Below, in pieces: positions 34,051 to 43,687 of a DNA stretch of 64,000 nucleotides. Origin of the DNA: DAIOXA01 sp050949165 (GTDB lineage: Bacteria; Bacillota; Proteinivoracia; UBA4975); the NCBI GenBank assembly GCA_050949165.1, contig JBMNFF010000001.1:1-64000 (forward strand). The letters are read 5' to 3'. The notes under the pieces were generated by a model that was not told where the DNA came from, made no database searches, and was given only the letters and a program-made list of their open reading frames with translations. Each line of letters opens with the position of its first letter. Positions within the stretch are counted from its first letter, which is position 1. A program made the position numbers and the translations under genes.

Positions 34051-34094
34051 AAGATGCCGGAATCTGCGAATTGCGTAACCCGGTATCTTTTTTT
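34051..34094 (+). terminator. rho-independent terminator
   Basis: AAGATGCCGG (34051-34060) and CCGGTATCTT (34080-34089) pair with one G-T, followed by a T run; the loop is 19 bases. Confidence 0.65.
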
Positions 34095-34223
34095 GTCAAT
34101 GCGCGAAGCTATGTTTTGGTTGGAACGCAAAAGGCGCAATATTTATAATGTCTCAATTATCGGGGTTATGCTATTCTCATATTGGGTTGGTGGCAACCCC
34201 AATAATTGCTTGGAGGTCGAATT

Positions 34224-35090
34224 ATGAAGAAAATTTTTTCGGCCATCTTGGTTTTGCTTATACTCATATGCTTCGCAGGCTGTGGAAGGAGTCCCGTTGA
34301 AATCCCAAGGGAGGATACAGAGGGAGAAAATCAATCTCCTGAACCTTCTCCAGAGCAAGTGTCCATAGCTGAGGAAGTCGTCATCGATGAACAGGGGATT
34401 CGCATCCAGATCGCCGCCCTTGAAGAAGCCAGGATGGGACCGGAACTGAAAGTGCAGATTGAGAATTCCTCAGAAGTGTCCGTAACTGTCCAGGTGAGAA
34501 AAACGTCAGTCAACGGATTTATGATTGAACCGATCTTTTCCTGTGATGTGGCTCCGGGAAAGAAGGCTGTTGATGGCATATCCTTCTATGAAAGCGACAT
34601 GGAAAGACACAATATTGAGGTCATCACCAACATTGAACTGGTCTTCCATGTCTTTAATGCCACCACCTGGGAAACTGTATTCAGATCCCAGCCGGTGCAA
34701 ATTATTACAACAGCTGCAGATAAGCACAGCCAAACCTATGATTCCGCAGGGGATGTATTAATCGAAAGCGCAGGAATAAAAATCGTCTTTCAGGGGTTGA
34801 GTGAAGATTATCTGGGTCCGGTGGCCAAGTTGTACATCGAGAACAATACCGACGAGTTTGTTTCCGTCCAAGCTAAAGATACTTCTGTAAATGGCTTTAT
34901 GATCAGTCCCGTCTTTTCCTGTGAAATCACGCCGGGTAAAAAGGTCATTGACGGATTGTCATTCTACGAAGATGATATTGCTGAGCACGGCATCGACGCC
35001 ATACAAGAAATCGAGCTGAGGTTCATCATCTTCAACCCCGATTCCTGGAAAACTATTTTAGAAACCGAATACATTACCATAACTCCATAA
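34224..35090 (+). CDS. lipoprotein with two tandem homologous domains
   Basis: This 288-residue lipoprotein has the signal ending FAGC (Cys at about residue 20). A Ser/Glu/Pro linker is followed by two copies of one domain of about 105 residues. Both contain GI(R/K)I, a VQIENSS/LYIENNT strand, TSVNGFMI-P-FSC, PGKK--DG-SFYE-D and an I-ELVFHVFN/IELRFIIFN strand. Each copy keeps one cysteine in the FSC motif, so an inter-domain disulfide is possible. The domain looks like an immunoglobulin/transglutaminase-associated beta-sandwich, but I cannot name the family. ATG 34224 has GGAGG ahead. Confidence 0.7.
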   Translation: MKKIFSAILVLLILICFAGCGRSPVEIPREDTEGENQSPEPSPEQVSIAEEVVIDEQGIRIQIAALEEARMGPELKVQIENSSEVSVTVQVRKTSVNGFMIEPIFSCDVAPGKKAVDGISFYESDMERHNIEVITNIELVFHVFNATTWETVFRSQPVQIITTAADKHSQTYDSAGDVLIESAGIKIVFQGLSEDYLGPVAKLYIENNTDEFVSVQAKDTSVNGFMISPVFSCEITPGKKVIDGLSFYEDDIAEHGIDAIQEIELRFIIFNPDSWKTILETEYITITP

Positions 35091-35093
35091 CCC

Positions 35094-35816
35094 TTAATAC
35101 CCCACCCACATGACCGTTCCTCTTTCTGCGAAGCCCAGTTTCCTGGCCAGGCTCAATGACTTGTGATTGTCGGGCTCGATATGCACAAAGGCAGGTTTTC
35201 CCAATTCCTGCAGTTGCCTGGCGACAGCCACTGTCACATCCCGGGCATAGCCCCGTCCACGGTATTCTTCCCGCACAAAGAGGAACCCGATTGCCCCGTC
35301 ATCGTGGGTTATGGCCCAGGCCACGGGCTCATCTCCGTGGAAAATTGCCGCTGAGTGTCCCCGGGCAATGCGGTCGCGGGTGTAGGCCAATGTGGTCAGC
35401 TCTGCATAAGGCCAGAGACGGTAGATGGCATCGGCATGCGCCGGCAGAAGCTTGACAGGAGTGGTTCCCGGTTGGGGCAGGGCGGCGCCCTGGGGGAGTT
35501 GGAGCCGCAAAGATGCCATCTGCCAATTTATCCGGCGGCCCCTGGCCAGGAGGGGAAGCATCCAGGCCTGGACCAGGGCGAAGTTTTTATCCTGATCGGT
35601 CAGAGACCCTGTCATTTCCAGCAGCTCATCCCTGTTCTCGCTCTTGATGTATACCCAGTCCCAATCGCTGGTTCCCTTGAAAAGCAGCGAGGACCCACAA
35701 CGCAGGAGTTCGGTAATGGGATTGTTCTCCAGGAAATTAATGTAGGCGATATTGCCCTCTATGTCCCGGGCCAGGAAATCGATGGCTTCATGCTTACTGA
35801 GATTTTCCATCCTCAT
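35094..35816 (-). CDS. GNAT-family N-acetyltransferase
   Basis: This 240-residue protein has a C-terminal GNAT domain (about residues 115-240). The acetyl-CoA loop is in VREEYRGRGYARDVTVAVARQL, preceded by the AIGFLFV strand and followed by FVHIEPDNHKSLSLARKLGFAERG. The N-terminal 110 residues resemble the extra domain of two-domain GNATs (DUF4081/FR47-like). Substrate unknown. Two ATGs lie 6 bases apart (35816, 35810), with AAGGAAGG about 15 bases ahead. Its 3' end faces the tandem-domain lipoprotein gene, 3 bases away. Confidence 0.82.
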   Translation of the reverse strand: MRMENLSKHEAIDFLARDIEGNIAYINFLENNPITELLRCGSSLLFKGTSDWDWVYIKSENRDELLEMTGSLTDQDKNFALVQAWMLPLLARGRRINWQMASLRLQLPQGAALPQPGTTPVKLLPAHADAIYRLWPYAELTTLAYTRDRIARGHSAAIFHGDEPVAWAITHDDGAIGFLFVREEYRGRGYARDVTVAVARQLQELGKPAFVHIEPDNHKSLSLARKLGFAERGTVMWVGY

Positions 35817-36246
35817 ACTTGGTCTTCACCTTCCTTAGGCCATTTACCCGTATTGCACCCAAGCGGGCAAGCTACCGAAAGCCCTTGCTATGCATGCTAA
35901 TTCCACGTGCTGCAATTCAATTCCTCCAATTTCCACAGTCGATGCACCGGATTATATGGAGGCTGTGGGGTTTGAGGCCTGGCTGACAAGGCAGATGTTG
36001 TGTTGGCCAGAATTTATAGGGAGCCTGTGCCTAGGCTCCTTTTTTCTGGAATGTAATCCATATCTGCAACATTTAGACAAATTGAGCAATCCGGAATTAC
36101 CGGCAGGATAAATAAGTGTAATTGTAGAATATTGTCAGCAACTCTATTTTCTGGGGGAAATCACATTATTCCCAACTTAATTCGCCCACGCTTCCACCCA
36201 GGGGCGCTGGGCCTTTATTACCACATACTTTTCTAGGGGGGGTAAG
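35817..36246. other. intergenic region with an orphan terminator
   Basis: No gene is recognised. At 36018-36046 GGAGCC-TGTGCCTA-GGCTCC with TTTTTT forms a good plus-strand terminator, although no plus-strand gene ends before it. The upstream bases (35940-36010) may be a decayed gene end. Confidence 0.5.
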
Positions 36247-38464
36247 GTGAAAAAGTTAATCGTTTGGGGCCTTATATTTTCCTTCTTGTTCGGGATAACC
36301 GGTTGCTCGAAGTCAATAGAATTGGAGTCAATCGTCCTTGACCCTGAGGAACTTGTCCTGGAGATCTCACAGTCGCGACAACTCAATATTTCTTTTGTTC
36401 CAGAAAGCGCCGAAGCCACAGATATAACATGGTCGTCCAGCGACGGCAGTGTCGCCAGTGTAGATTGAGACCGGGATAGTAACAGCGGTTTCCCCGGGGA
36501 CGGCAGTCATCACCGCAACCGGTCCCAATGGGGTTGCCGCTCACTGCACCGTTACGGTCCCGGTCATCCCGGTCACAGGCGTCTCTCTGGAAGGATCCCT
36601 TACCGTAACGACGAATACATCCCACCGGCTTTCTGCTACCCTGATCCCGGAGCACGCTTCCAACCCGGCGCTGTCCTGGACTTCCAGCGATACAGACGTG
36701 GCAATTGTCGAAGCCGATGGAACTGTAGTCGCCCTCTCACCGGGAACCGTCATTATCACTGTTACAACTGAAGATGGCGGCCATACGGCAGAGTGTACTG
36801 TCGATGTAAAAAGCGCCGTTGAAAAGGTAGCTTTAGATAAACATACCCTTAACCTTGCAACCACCGAAACTGCACAGCTTTCTGCCGTTGTCAGTCCCCC
36901 GGACGCGCTTCAGGATGTCGTCTGGAGCTCCAGTGACGAAGGGGTAGCCACTGTGGACGATTCCGGACTTGTTTCCGCCAGGAACGAAGGCACTGCTGTT
37001 ATTACCGTTACGACGCCTTGCGGACGTACCGACAGTTGCACCGTTACAGTGACCAGGGTAAAAGTCACCGGCGTCAAAATCAATCGCTCATCACTAAAAC
37101 TCGCCACCGGGGATTTGGCGCAGTTATCCGCCACAGTGTCGCCGGCAAATGCCGCTGAAAAATCTGTATCCTGGCAGTCCAGCAATCCCGACGTTGCAAC
37201 TGTAAACGCCTCTGGTAAATTGACAGCGGTCAGTCCCGGTCAATGCACTGTTACTGTCAAGACTGTGGACGGCGCCTACACCGCAACTTGCGCTGTTACA
37301 GTATTTGCTCCTACCGGTAAACCCGGCAACTCCATCGGCAATCTCGTGAACCTGGGGACGTTCGCCTATCATGATGGCTGGATATATTTCTCGAATCCTT
37401 ATGACGACCTCAAACTGTATAAAATCCGGGCCGACGGCGGCACCGCGTACAAATTAAGTAATGAATACGATACCAGTGGTATCAACATCGTTGATGGGTG
37501 GATATATTATCAGGCGGTTTCAGGCAGAAATCACAGGATTTTTAAAATCCGCCCTGATGGAAGCGGCAAGCAAATGCTTGTCACTCTGCCCCGGTCTGTC
37601 GATGCATACGGCAATGTAGGCGGACTAGGGAGAATGATGGTCATGGATGGTTGGATTTACATGGGAAATACAAATACAAGATATCGAATCGACGGCTCCG
37701 AAAAGCAGGAATGTCATGACCCGTTTCGGTCGGCCATCGTTGACGGATGGCTCTACACCTCATCGGAATCTGAAATTTACCGCATCCGAACCGATGGAGG
37801 CAAAAGGGAAATCTTATACCGAGGGAGAAAACATATTGTTTTCTTGCATATAATTGATGGATGGATGTATTTCGAGGATTGGAATAGTGTGAACCGTTTG
37901 AAGCTCGGCGGCACCCAGGTTGAAAAGCTGATAGAATTTGAAGGCAGATTTGAAAGTATGTTGGTAGATGAAGGCTGGATTTACATCTTGGAGCATACTG
38001 GCCCAGAAAAGATGAATATACTGCGTATACGCACTGACGGAAGCACACCCCAAAAGTTAATTGCCGATGAAAATCTCCCCCCCATATCCTGGTTGCAGGT
38101 TGCCGACGGCTGGCTATATTATCGGACCAGAGCCTACACCACCAGAGGGAGTAGCATAGGAGACTATATGCGCCTGCGCCTGACAAACAGCGATATCAAG
38201 GAGCCCTTTGCGGCCTACCCGGTCAGCGGCCAAATTGTCGACGCCAATAATCAACCTGTCTGGACTAGATATCTGGTAAAATATACCGGCAAAGACCTGG
38301 CAACCAATTCCAACAGGGATATGTATGCCGAGAATGGAAATATCTATGTTCTCCTCTATCCCGGAACATACGTAATTCAAATTGAAGTGAGCTTTCTGGA
38401 ATATTTTGAATATGAGTTTGTAGTCGACGGCCCGATTTCCGATTTGAGGATAGTATTGCCCTAG
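36247..38464 (+). pseudogene. Big2-repeat and beta-propeller lipoprotein, frameshifted
   Basis: Two frames make one exported protein of about 738 residues. GTG 36247 begins a lipoprotein signal ending ITGC. Four or so Big2 immunoglobulin-like repeats follow (bases about 36300-37310), each with SWTSSDxDVAxV..GxVxAxxPGTxxITV. A DUF5050-type beta-propeller with repeated DGWIYFSN..LYKIRADG blades spans about 37350-38160. A final carboxypeptidase-regulatory-like beta-sandwich is at about 38210-38460 (VSGQIVDANNQPVWTRYLV). Near 36466 GATTGAG has one extra base, making a TGA; removing it restores VDETGIVTAVSPGTAV. A surface adhesin or sensor is likely. The indel may be real or an assembly error. Confidence 0.78.
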
Positions 38465-38552
38465 CTTTTCCCACCACAGTCCATCACTGCAGACTGATCG
38501 CCTGGTAAAGAAGGCAAAAGCCGATGTGCGGTTCCCCGCATCGGCTTTTGCT
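38459..38552 (+). repeat. dispersed repeat copy A: gene end plus terminator
   Basis: The stop region of the Big2 gene, CCCTAGCTTTTCCCACCAC.., and the following terminator GCAAAAGCCGATG..CATCGGCTTTTGC with TTTT are repeated with small changes at 44500-44625. The similarity begins inside the last six codons of the gene. Confidence 0.6.
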
Positions 38553-38555
38553 TTT
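38514..38555 (+). terminator. rho-independent terminator
   Basis: GCAAAAGCCGATG(TG)CGG and CCGCATCGGCTTTTGC form a long stem with a TTTT tail, after the Big2 lipoprotein gene. Confidence 0.8.
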
Positions 38556-38600
38556 CATTATGCTCAGGATAAGCCAGGATTTTCTTTTTACCACCGTTTT

Positions 38601-39791
38601 CTACTTATTATTATGGTTATCCTCTGCCTGCTGAATGAAATAATGCTTACAGGCAAGGGTCAGCAACAGCTGTTTCTCATAATCGCTGATGTCGCCGATA
38701 ATGCTCTCAATTTGCTTGACCCGATTATAAACGGTATTTCGGTGCAGGAATAGAGCTTGTCCTGTTGCGGAGATATTGTATGAGTTTTCGCTAAGGGCCA
38801 TTAAAGTTGCCAATAGCTCGGTGTTCTGACGTGCATCTGCTTCTGCAAGAGGAGAGATAAGGGTCTGGCAAAGATGGTTCAGGACATAGTGGTTTTGATT
38901 GTCGTTCAGGAAAAAATCGAGGAAGTAATCTTCAAATAAAAATTCCTGTCGCTCCGGATATAATCTCATACCGAGATAGAGAAGCGTGGTAGTGTGAAAG
39001 GCTGCTTGATTTAAGTCTAATAGGCTATGGCAGGGTGGGCTCATGGCTATTATTGTGTCGTCAAATCCAAGGCAGCGGCGAATAGTGGCAAAGATTACTT
39101 GCACAGCTGAAGGATACTCTAAGTTAAATGTCTCAGGATTACATATCCTGCAGAAAATTAATGTATTACCCTGCATGTCCGAACCTAAGCAACAAGTTTC
39201 AACATCTGCAGCACGATCAATAGCGCTACTCAGTTCTGACAGCTTCTCCCGAGTAACAGGAGAACTGCTGCGGGCAACTATGATGTATCGCAGGCAGTTC
39301 AAGAGCACGCCAAATTTTGAAGCATTAACGCGAATATCCTTCTCATCGCTTAAATCTCCCCGGATAATTGCGCCAAAAAAACCGTCTAAGGAGCTAAAGC
39401 GAAATTTCGAGGAATCGCTGGCTGCCAGGGTATTTAGCAGTGGCCTTGATATTTCCCTATAACTAAAATGCATGGGAATGCGAATTATTGGGAAGGAATT
39501 TTCCTCTGCAATTCTGGCTACCCGTTCCGGAATAGACTTTACATACCGACCTAATTTTATGCCGAGACCCGAGCAACCTCGGCGAATCAATGTGCGGACC
39601 AGCAGTTCGAGCAGGGCTTCATCAGAAGCAAAACAGTAGCCCGTCGTTATTATAAAGTCATTGGCATTAGTCCAGTGCATACCTTCGGGAATCTCGACAA
39701 CATCGATATAGGCGACGCGACGGCTAATTCCTGTTTCTCCATGTAATACGGAAATTTGCTCGTCAAGGCGAAGGATATCTTCTACTATCAT
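38601..39791 (-). CDS. PucR/CdaR-family transcription regulator
   Basis: This 396-residue regulator has an N-terminal PucR sensor domain (about residues 1-125; RVAYIDVVEIPEGMHWTNANDFIITTGY is typical), a GGDEF-like middle region, and a C-terminal PucR helix-turn-helix (SENSYNISATGQALFLHRNTVYNRVKQIE). PucR-family proteins usually activate purine or amide catabolism. It is divergent from an M20 amidohydrolase-DUF917-AroM cluster, which it probably controls. ATG 39791 is chosen because AAGGGGGC lies 7 bases ahead. A perfect palindrome lies 43 bases upstream (39834-39856). Confidence 0.87.
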   Translation of the reverse strand: MIVEDILRLDEQISVLHGETGISRRVAYIDVVEIPEGMHWTNANDFIITTGYCFASDEALLELLVRTLIRRGCSGLGIKLGRYVKSIPERVARIAEENSFPIIRIPMHFSYREISRPLLNTLAASDSSKFRFSSLDGFFGAIIRGDLSDEKDIRVNASKFGVLLNCLRYIIVARSSSPVTREKLSELSSAIDRAADVETCCLGSDMQGNTLIFCRICNPETFNLEYPSAVQVIFATIRRCLGFDDTIIAMSPPCHSLLDLNQAAFHTTTLLYLGMRLYPERQEFLFEDYFLDFFLNDNQNHYVLNHLCQTLISPLAEADARQNTELLATLMALSENSYNISATGQALFLHRNTVYNRVKQIESIIGDISDYEKQLLLTLACKHYFIQQAEDNHNNK

Positions 39792-39833
39792 TGCTTTGCC
39801 CCCTTTGCCCATTCTATTGGAATTATATCAGAG

Positions 39834-39856
39834 TTATTGTGCACCATGCACAATAA
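39834..39856. promoter_or_regulatory. palindromic operator candidate
   Basis: TTATTGTGCA-CCA-TGCACAATAA is a perfect 10-base inverted repeat with a 3-base spacer, in the gap between the divergent PucR and M20 genes. It is the strongest symmetric site in this region and a candidate for the PucR regulator. It has no terminator-like tail immediately adjoining. Confidence 0.55.
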
Positions 39857-40243
39857 AACCAGCTTTTTTTGTGTTTACTTATCTTGTAAAGGTTTAAAGG
39901 CTTAAATTAAAATTTAAAGTAACAATATTGTAATATTAGAGTAAGAATATTGCCAAACCTGGTCAGTGTGCTTGGACTTTTGCTGGAGAATTGAGCCAGT
40001 TGAAGGGAGGTATGGACTGAATGGCCTGCTTACCACACGGCATAGTCTAGCACACCAAACCGCCCAACTTCTTTTGCCATTGTAGGAAAGATTTTGTATA
40101 GCTGCATGCCATGCAGGAGGTTCCAGTGCTCAAAGATGTTAGCGGTGGGCACCAAGTTGCTTGCTTTTTATTTGACTAATAGAAGAAAAGCCTTCTGTAA
40201 ATTAATTACAGGCGAAAGACCTCATTACTGAAAGGGGCAAGCT
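39857..40243. other. non-coding region upstream of the M20-DUF917-AroM cluster
   Basis: The roughly 390 bases hold AT-rich promoter-like DNA (39870-39960) and no recognisable gene. A TTGACT-like start-proximal sequence and GAAAGGGGCAAG, the ribosome site for the M20 gene, close the region. Confidence 0.45.
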
Positions 40244-41452
40244 ATGAAAAAACAGGATCTACTGGCGCTTGTAGATAAAAAGGCTCTCCGAGCAGTTGAA
40301 TTGCGCAGGGATATCCACCAATATCCCGAATTGAGTGGGCAGGAATGGCGGACAAGTGAGCTTGTGCGCAAAGAACTGGATCGGCTGGGTATCCAGTATC
40401 AATCTTGGCCGGACTATACCGGAGTTGTGGGTTTAATTCCCGGTGCTGGCCAGGGGCCAGTTATTGCCCTGCGTGCAGATATGGATGCTCTACCTATCCT
40501 GGAAAAAAGGACAGAACTGCCCTTTTGCTCAAAGATCCCTGGGGTTATGCACGCTTGCGGCCATGATGTCCATACCGCGATTTTGTTAGGTGCGGCAGCT
40601 GTGCTGAAGGAGCTGGCTCCTCGTCTCCACGGCACTGTGAAATTACTGTTTCAACCCAGCGAGGAAAGCGGAGATAATGGCGCCGCACGCATGGTGGACT
40701 TAGGTTGTATGGAGAACCCCAAAGTGGATAAGGTGTTTGGCATCCACGTGGATGATAGTCGCGAATGTGGGCAATTGGGCACCAAGGCTGGCGCCATCAA
40801 TTCAGCTTCCGATCATTTTCAGGTTACGGTCTTGGGCAAATCTACCCATGGCACCAAACCCCAAAAGGGAGTAGATGCCATACATACTGCCTGCCAGATG
40901 ATTATCAATCTATATACCATGATGTCGCGCAGGCTCAGCGCCCTGGATACTGTGTCGGTTAATGTCGGGACCATCTGTGGTGGATCGGCAGATAACATCA
41001 TTTGCGATAAAGTTGAATTCGGTATTTCCCTACGCACCGTCAGCAATGAAATTCGTTCTTACATGCATGAGGAAATACGTCAGCTGCTGAAGGATACTGC
41101 GCGTTTGAATCGCGCCAAGGTGGAGATCTCCTTGCGCGAAGGGGCAAGAAGCCAATTCAATGATGAAGGCTGCGTCCAATTGATTGAGAGTGTGGCTGAC
41201 CTGTTGTACGGGAAAGGCGTTTACGAGACGAACCCTCACCCGTCTATGGGTTCTGAGGATTTTTCCGAATACTGCAGGGACGGCACGCCTGGAGCGTTGT
41301 GGGAACTGGGCGTTCGTAACACAGAAAAGGGATGGACGGCAGGGCTGCACAATGATCAATTCTGTCCTGACGAAAGGGCAATACCCATTGGCATTGCAAT
41401 GCAAAGTGCGATTGTGTACCAACTGCTCAGCAAAGATGGACTTGAGGAGTAG
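40244..41452 (+). CDS. M20-family amidohydrolase
   Basis: This 402-residue metallo-amidohydrolase of the M20D group (IAA-amino acid/N-acyl-amino-acid hydrolases) has the first metal motif ALRADMDALPI, then HACGHDVHTAILLG and QPSEESGDNGA, the dimerisation domain with STHGTKPQKGVDAIH, and the C-terminal metal histidine region (LHNDQFCPDE). The aspartate/cysteine/histidine ligands are present. It is the first gene of the cluster with DUF917 and AroM. The substrate is an N-acylated or cyclic amide; which one is unknown. A paralogue lies at 44783-45967. Confidence 0.88.
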   Translation: MKKQDLLALVDKKALRAVELRRDIHQYPELSGQEWRTSELVRKELDRLGIQYQSWPDYTGVVGLIPGAGQGPVIALRADMDALPILEKRTELPFCSKIPGVMHACGHDVHTAILLGAAAVLKELAPRLHGTVKLLFQPSEESGDNGAARMVDLGCMENPKVDKVFGIHVDDSRECGQLGTKAGAINSASDHFQVTVLGKSTHGTKPQKGVDAIHTACQMIINLYTMMSRRLSALDTVSVNVGTICGGSADNIICDKVEFGISLRTVSNEIRSYMHEEIRQLLKDTARLNRAKVEISLREGARSQFNDEGCVQLIESVADLLYGKGVYETNPHPSMGSEDFSEYCRDGTPGALWELGVRNTEKGWTAGLHNDQFCPDERAIPIGIAMQSAIVYQLLSKDGLEE

Positions 41453-41507
41453 GTGCATTAGTGCACTCCAGTAAAGCATTAAGCAAGATAACATAACATG
41501 AGATAGA

Positions 41508-42594
41508 ATGCGGGTGTTAAACATGATAATTAATCGAGAAACCGGGACTTGGGCTGTATACGGTGGAATGTTGTTGGGCGGTGGCGGCGGCGGAGATATC
41601 CAGGAGGGGTTGCGCATACTCGACCTGGCTCTTTCTTATGCCCAAGAAATACCCCTTCGCCCTCTGTCCGAGATTGACCCTCAGGCAATCATACTGACTG
41701 CCTCCCTGGTTGGTTCCCCGGCATCCAAGGAGCGGTATGTGGCTCCAGCCCATTACCAGCGAGTGTATCAGATATTCCGCCAGCAGTATCCCGGAGAAAT
41801 TGGCGGGATCATCACCAACGAAATGGGGGCGCAAAGCAGTACCAATGGTTGGGTGCTGGCCGCCATGACCGGTCTGCCCCTAATCGACGCCCCTTGCAAT
41901 GGCCGGGCCCATCCCACTGGAGTGATGGGCGCCCTGGGGCTCGCTGAGGAAAAGGGATACCGCTCCATTCAGGTCGGAGTCGGGGGAAGAGAGCACAGAG
42001 AGACAGAAATCTATGTCTCAGGCGATTTGGGTACAGCTTCTTCCCTAATCCGCAGCGCGGCATCGGCAGCAGGCGGATTTGTCACAGTGCTGCGCAATCC
42101 TGTAACTGCCGATTATGTGGCTAAACATGCGGCTGTTGGCGCCCTTTCCCACTCGATTAAAGTGGGACAAGTACTCTACCGGGAATTGGGTAATGCCGAT
42201 GCAGTTGTAGAGGCCTTGGCAAACACCCTGGGGGTTCAAGAGATTTGCCGGGGTGTGATTTCAGACCATGACCTAAATATCACCGAAGGTTTTGATTTAG
42301 GAACCCTGACCATAGAGACCGATGGCCTTCCCGTAGACAATCTCTTTCTGGAATGAATACATGACTGCCGAGCGAGGCGGGGTGCGGCTTGCCACTTTCC
42401 CCGACTTGATTGCAGTCCTGGATGGCGAAAGCGGGCTGCCGCAAACCAGCGCCATGGTCCATGTCAATCAGGAGGTAATCCTGATTAAATTGGGATATGA
42501 ACAGTTGCTGTTAGGGAGTAGCATGCGCAACCGCAGGTTATTCGAGGAAGCAGAGAGATATCTCAAAAGGGATCTGGTAAAGTATGTCTTCTAA
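41508..42594 (+). pseudogene. DUF917 family protein, frameshifted
   Basis: Two frames together give a DUF917 protein of about 360 residues, a family related to hydantoinase/hydantoin-racemase-like ATP-grasp-independent enzymes. The first frame carries MLLGGGGGGDIQEGL and the NEMGAQSSTNGWVLAAMTGLPLIDAPCNGRAHPTG core (the usual DUF917 signature), ending ..VDNLFLE. At about 42350, CTGGAATGAATAC contains one extra base and creates a TGA; the other frame continues NEYMTAERGG..ATFPDLIAVLD, the family C-terminus. The gene overlaps aroM by 11 bases. Start is ATG 41508 or 41523. It is intact if the extra base is an assembly error. Confidence 0.78.
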
Positions 42595-43273
42595 AGTCAC
42601 CATCGGCTGTCTGACCATCGGGCAATCCCCCAGGCCGGAAATCATTAATGAATTAGCGGACCTGTTGCCCCGGAATTGTCGCTTGACGGAGCTGGGTGCG
42701 CTGGACGGGCAGAGCCCAACTCAGCTGTTGAAAGCAACCCCCGTCGGTAACGAAGCCTTTTATGTTACCCTCCTAAGCGACGGGACGGAAATTAAAGTTT
42801 CCAAGCTTGCCCTGGAGGGGCTGATTCGCAACAGTCTTGAAGAGCTACAGCGCCGGGGCGCAGATTTGGCGGTTCTATTGTGCACTGGTGAGTTTCCGCC
42901 TATGGCAACGAAAATTCCTTTTTTTCGAGGCAGTGAGATAACCAAGGCGCGGGTGAAGCAAGAATATTGCGGGCAGAAAATCGCCGTGGTGGTTCCCGAT
43001 CCTGACCAAGCGGCCCACATGTCCCAGCGATGGCTAAATTTAGGCATTCAGCATGACATCTATGATTGCTCTCCCTATTATGAGACGGAGCAAAGCCAAA
43101 AGCTCTGTGCCCAGCTGCGTAAGAGCCAAGTTGACTTCATCGTGCTGGACTGCTTCGGCTTTACCCTGGAAATGGCAAACTGCTTCCGCCAACAGACTGG
43201 AAAGCATGTGCTGCTTCCTCGGGAGATAGTTGGAGAGTACATCACCAGCTATATAAAGACCAACATGAAGTAG
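42584..43273 (+). CDS. AroM family protein
   Basis: This 229-residue protein is of the AroM family (Asp/Glu racemase-like fold). It begins VTIGCLTIGQSPRPEIINEL and contains LAVLLCTGEFPPM and LDCFGFTLEM, which carry the two cysteines expected for a racemase-like active site. AroM lies near aroL in enterobacteria, but in Bacillota it is repeatedly found beside DUF917 and M20 enzymes, as here. The reaction is not established. It overlaps DUF917 by 11 bases and ends the operon. Confidence 0.85.
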   Translation: MSSKVTIGCLTIGQSPRPEIINELADLLPRNCRLTELGALDGQSPTQLLKATPVGNEAFYVTLLSDGTEIKVSKLALEGLIRNSLEELQRRGADLAVLLCTGEFPPMATKIPFFRGSEITKARVKQEYCGQKIAVVVPDPDQAAHMSQRWLNLGIQHDIYDCSPYYETEQSQKLCAQLRKSQVDFIVLDCFGFTLEMANCFRQQTGKHVLLPREIVGEYITSYIKTNMK

Positions 43274-43687
43274 GTATCTAATATCTGGTGAGCATTCTTC
43301 TCAGTGATAGATATGTTCACAATAGCTTGCCGGTACTATCTAATCCGGCGGGTTATAACCCCCTATCTAGCGATATGCGGCAACGCCTAACGGTGTTGCC
43401 GCATATTGCGTATTGCTGACATCTTTTCCTCCTGGCTACCAATGTTCCCTCCTGTCATGCAGGCCTTGTACTGTGCTTTGCAACGAGCCCCGCAAAGACA
43501 GAAATCACCGGCTGAAGGCGGAGCTAATCAGCTGAAGCAGCGCAGGCCTATTCAGGAGGGGGGGGTAACAAGTAGGTCCACAGCACGACAAACAGTGCGA
43601 TGAATGGGGCGAAATTATGCAAAATAACGTACGCATTTATTGCTTTGCATCGTGCTCCGTGATATTTTATGTTTAGGAGGTGTTAAT
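43274..43687. other. intergenic region with a long hairpin
   Basis: No gene is seen. At about 43373-43406 ATATGCGGCAACGCC and GGTGTTGCCGCATAT form a near-perfect stem of about 15 pairs without a T run. The last 80 bases before the next gene are AT-rich and promoter-like, with AGGAGGTG as its ribosome site. Confidence 0.5.

Noticed and set aside
42300..42400. Programmed +1 frameshift at CTGGAATGA (DUF917) and similarly at GATTGAG (Big2), each just before TGA.
   Set aside because: The contexts differ, no Shine-Dalgarno-like stimulator or conserved pattern is seen, and five other indels lack a stop at the shift. Error or mutation is simpler.
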